A DNA stretch of 30,502 nucleotides, taken from DATKRB01 sp036501425. GTDB taxonomy: Bacteria; Actinomycetota; Acidimicrobiia; Acidimicrobiales; RAAP-2. A program made the translations under genes and the position numbers. Under the pieces are notes generated by a model. That model had not been told where the DNA came from. It worked only from the letters and a program-made list of their open reading frames with translations, and did not search any database. The stretch is taken from the NCBI GenBank assembly GCA_036501425.1, contig DASYAI010000064.1, forward strand, positions 1-30,502, written 5' to 3'. This document shows positions 29,047 to 30,502 of the stretch, piece after piece (position 1 is the stretch's first letter; every line of letters starts with the position of its first letter).

Positions 29047-30323
29047 ATGGAGCTCTCGATGGGACAGCGCAGGGCAGTGACCCAGAAGCTGGCAGCGGCC
29101 TACCGGCGTGGGTCCCGGGCCGAGAAGGCCAGGACGTTGGACGAGCTGTGCGAGCTGTCCGGCTGGCACCGGGACCACGCCCGAAAGGCGCTCCGAAAGA
29201 CCGGGAAGGTCCGGGCGGTCGCGCCCCGCCCGGTCTACTCCGACTCGCTCGTCGAGGCCCTGGCCGTGTGCTGGCGGGTCAGCCGCTACCCGACCGGCAA
29301 GCGTCTGGCCCCGATGCTGGGCGTCCTCGTCGGTGGCCTGCGCCGGGACGGGGTGCTCGAGCTCACGAACGACGAGGCGCAGCTGCTGTGCCAGATGAGC
29401 CCGGCCACCGTCGACCGCCGTCTGGCCCCGGTTCGCCGGCTCCTGGTCCCCCACGGACGCTCCCACACCAAGCCCGGGACCCTGCTCAAGTCCCAGATCC
29501 CCATCCGCACCTGGGCGGAGTGGGACGAGGGACGCCCCGGGTTCGTCGAGATCGACCTCGTCGGCCACGAGGGGGCAACCCGCTCGGGGAGTTCTGCTTC
29601 ACCTTGACCGTGACCGACGTGGCCAGCGGTTTCACCATCAACCGGTCGGTCAGGAACAAGGCCGCCATCGGCGTCACCGAGGCCATCGACCACGCGGCCG
29701 GCAAGTTCCCCTTCCCGCTGCTCGGCATCGACAGCGACAACGGGAGCGAGTTCATCAACGCCCATCTCTTCGACTACTGCAGCGCCAAGAAGCTCACCTT
29801 CACGAGGTCCCGGCCGGGCAACAAGAACGACGGGGCCCATGTCGAGCAGAAGAACTGGACCCACGTGCGCGAGCTGGTCGGCTACCTGCGCTTCGACACC
29901 GAGGCCGAGCTGGAGGTCCTCAACGCCGTCTGGGAGCTCGACCGCCGCTTCTCCAACCACCTGCTCGCCCAGCAGAAGCTCGTCTCGCGCCACCGGGAGG
30001 GGTCCAAGGTCACCAAGCGCTACGACCGGGCCCAGACCCCCGTCGACCGGGCCATCGCCTCGGGGGTCCTCCCGGCGGCCAAGGTCGCCTCGCTGCGCAA
30101 GATGACGACCGGCATCCGCCCGGCCGACCTCTCGAGGGCCATCACCGAGCTCGTGGGCGACCTCGAGCGCCTGGCGCTCACCAAGGCCCCGACGCCGGCG
30201 CCGAGGGCGGTCAACCGGGCCTTCAACGCCTCGGATCGTCCCAAGGTCCGAGGCGAGCGACGGGCCCCTCGTTCCCGGGCATTTCCACGTGAGTCGACGA
30301 ATCACCCTTCCCGGGCAATTTGA
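29047..30323 (+). pseudogene. Integrase-core transposase with a frame break (or programmed frameshift)
   Basis: Together the two overlapping frames encode about 425 residues of a DDE transposase. The N-terminal part (from MELSMGQRR) has a helical DNA-binding region with LDELCELSGWHRDHARKALRK and MSPATVDRRLAP. The catalytic core has EIDLVGHEG, GIDSDNGSEF and HVEQKNW. From the Asp of DNG to the Glu of HVEQ there are exactly 35 residues, a canonical DD35E. The frame shifts in a run of five G at 29571-29575: the first frame ends at 29607, the second continues to 30323. One more G would restore GHEGGNPLGEF, the expected family sequence. The break may be a deletion, a base-calling error in a homopolymer, or frameshifting on the G-run. 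The frame is open to 28978; an ATG at 28993 is an alternative start. Subfamily not certain. Confidence 0.8.
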
Positions 30324-30335
30324 CGTGAGTCAACG
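30286..30335 (-). repeat. Right end of the integrase-type IS: outer and inner repeats
   Basis: Outer TGAGTCAACG (30326-30335) and inner TGAGTCGACGAAT (30290-30302), preceded by CGGGCATTTCCACG. Read on the minus strand they copy the left-end repeats, with outer and inner core copies starting 36 nt apart. The outer repeat begins just after the transposase stop codon. Confidence 0.8.
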
Positions 30336-30336
30336 G

Positions 30337-30502
30337 GACCCTGTCGTGGCCAGGTCGTGGGAGCGGGTCGCCCCGGTCGTCGTCGAGGCGACCGAGGACG
30401 ACGTGACCGGAGTGGCGGGCATCGCCCTCTTCGGCGAGCTGCTGGACCACCTGGGCCTGGTCGAGGTCGCCGACCGCCGGAACCTGCGCCCGATCGGCCC
30501 GG
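30337..30502 (+). pseudogene. IS1380-type transposase, continuation (runs off the window)
   Basis: The frame starting at GAC (30337) reads DPVVARSWERVAPVV, then ATEDDVTGVAGIALFGELLDHLGL and ADRRNLRPIGP up to the last base. This resembles the N-terminal region of IS1380-family transposases and continues the 13-codon piece at 28900-28938. It is separated from its own start by the inserted element, so it is probably not translated. The catalytic domain would lie beyond the window. Confidence 0.7.

Larger units (their letters stand above)
28941..30335 (+). mobile_element. Integrase-type (DD35E) insertion sequence, about 1.4 kb
   Basis: The ends are CGTTGACTCA (28941-28950) and its reverse complement TGAGTCAACG (30326-30335). 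Each end has a second, inner copy about 35 nt further in: GTTGACTCA at 28977-28985 and TGAGTCGAC at 30290-30298. The element carries one transposase gene of the rve/integrase-core type. GGACCCT occurs on both sides (28932-28938, 30336-30342) and probably reflects a target duplication of about 7 bp; two extra bases (CG, 28939-28940) on the left leave the exact boundary uncertain. It lies within the IS1380-type transposase gene, in the same orientation. Confidence 0.8.
28780..30502 (+). mobile_element. IS1380-type insertion sequence, interrupted, right part beyond the window
   Basis: The left boundary is set where IS5-type similarity ends, at about 28780 (CCTGATATTGCAACC could be the terminal repeat; not verifiable here). 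It holds a leader, the first 13 codons of a transposase (28900-28938), a second IS inserted at 28941-30335, then the continuation of the same transposase to the window edge. Family assignment rests on the N-terminal sequence only. Confidence 0.6.

Overview
The window is very GC-rich DNA, with most third codon positions G or C and frequent GTG starts. Every clearly placed gene has actinobacterial relatives: a Ruc/Rv0991c-like zinc ribbon behind a CIRCE operator, an AccA3-type biotin carboxylase/BCCP fusion beside a monofunctional biotin ligase, an rmlD-wbbL-like pair, ftsEX, and RF2 without the programmed frameshift. Together with the type IV pilin and the stand-alone methylmalonyl-CoA mutase large subunit, this points to Actinomycetota, perhaps Acidimicrobiia or a neighbouring deep lineage. 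The class-level guess is inference. Almost the whole window is chromosomal housekeeping sequence; only the last ~2.6 kb is mobile DNA.

Layout. 1-3100: a type IV pilin (minus) diverges from a long proline-rich, low-complexity protein (plus). 3098-4150: moaC (minus) diverges from a ruc/FmdB-like zinc-ribbon gene (plus) that has a perfect CIRCE (HrcA) operator in front. 4171-6941: tldD-tldE, the two halves of a metalloprotease, overlapping by 4 nt. 6961-9509: a hotdog thioesterase overlapping dxs (isoprenoid precursor synthesis). 9554-10947: short-form rmlA (minus) and msrB (plus), msrB with a heptanucleotide repeat in its leader. 10978-17250: a minus-strand block reading secA-prfB, ftsE-ftsX, ssb (protein export, translation termination, division/cell-wall hydrolase control, ssDNA binding). 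17519-20376: a WbbL-like rhamnosyltransferase, rmlD and birA, all minus. 20441-25077: accA3 and an M20 amidohydrolase (plus), converging on a methylmalonyl-CoA mutase large subunit (minus). 25160-27829: a rhodanese-ThiF sulfur carrier activator (minus), a nitroreductase, and a conserved unknown protein behind three 16-bp repeats. 27908-30502: a pRiA4b ORF-3-like gene, then nested insertion sequences.

How the genes fit together. RmlA, RmlD and the GT2 enzyme fit dTDP-rhamnose synthesis and transfer into an envelope linker. BirA would biotinylate AccA3, and AccA3 plus the mutase suggest propionyl-CoA/methylmalonyl-CoA traffic. MoaC and the ThiF-rhodanese protein both serve molybdopterin or related sulfur chemistry.

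Main points for a second look: the CIRCE-controlled chaperone gene; a symmetric -10 element shared by two apparently leaderless divergent genes (tldD and the thioesterase), with similar boxes before rmlA, secA, birA and the mutase; the heptamer repeat in front of msrB; the proline-rich protein with four copies of a GFSIEDL-like motif beside the pilin; and an integrase-type IS with paired terminal repeats inside an IS1380-type element that itself appears to cut an IS5-type transposase gene. Short tandem repeats recur at about eight loci in 30 kb.
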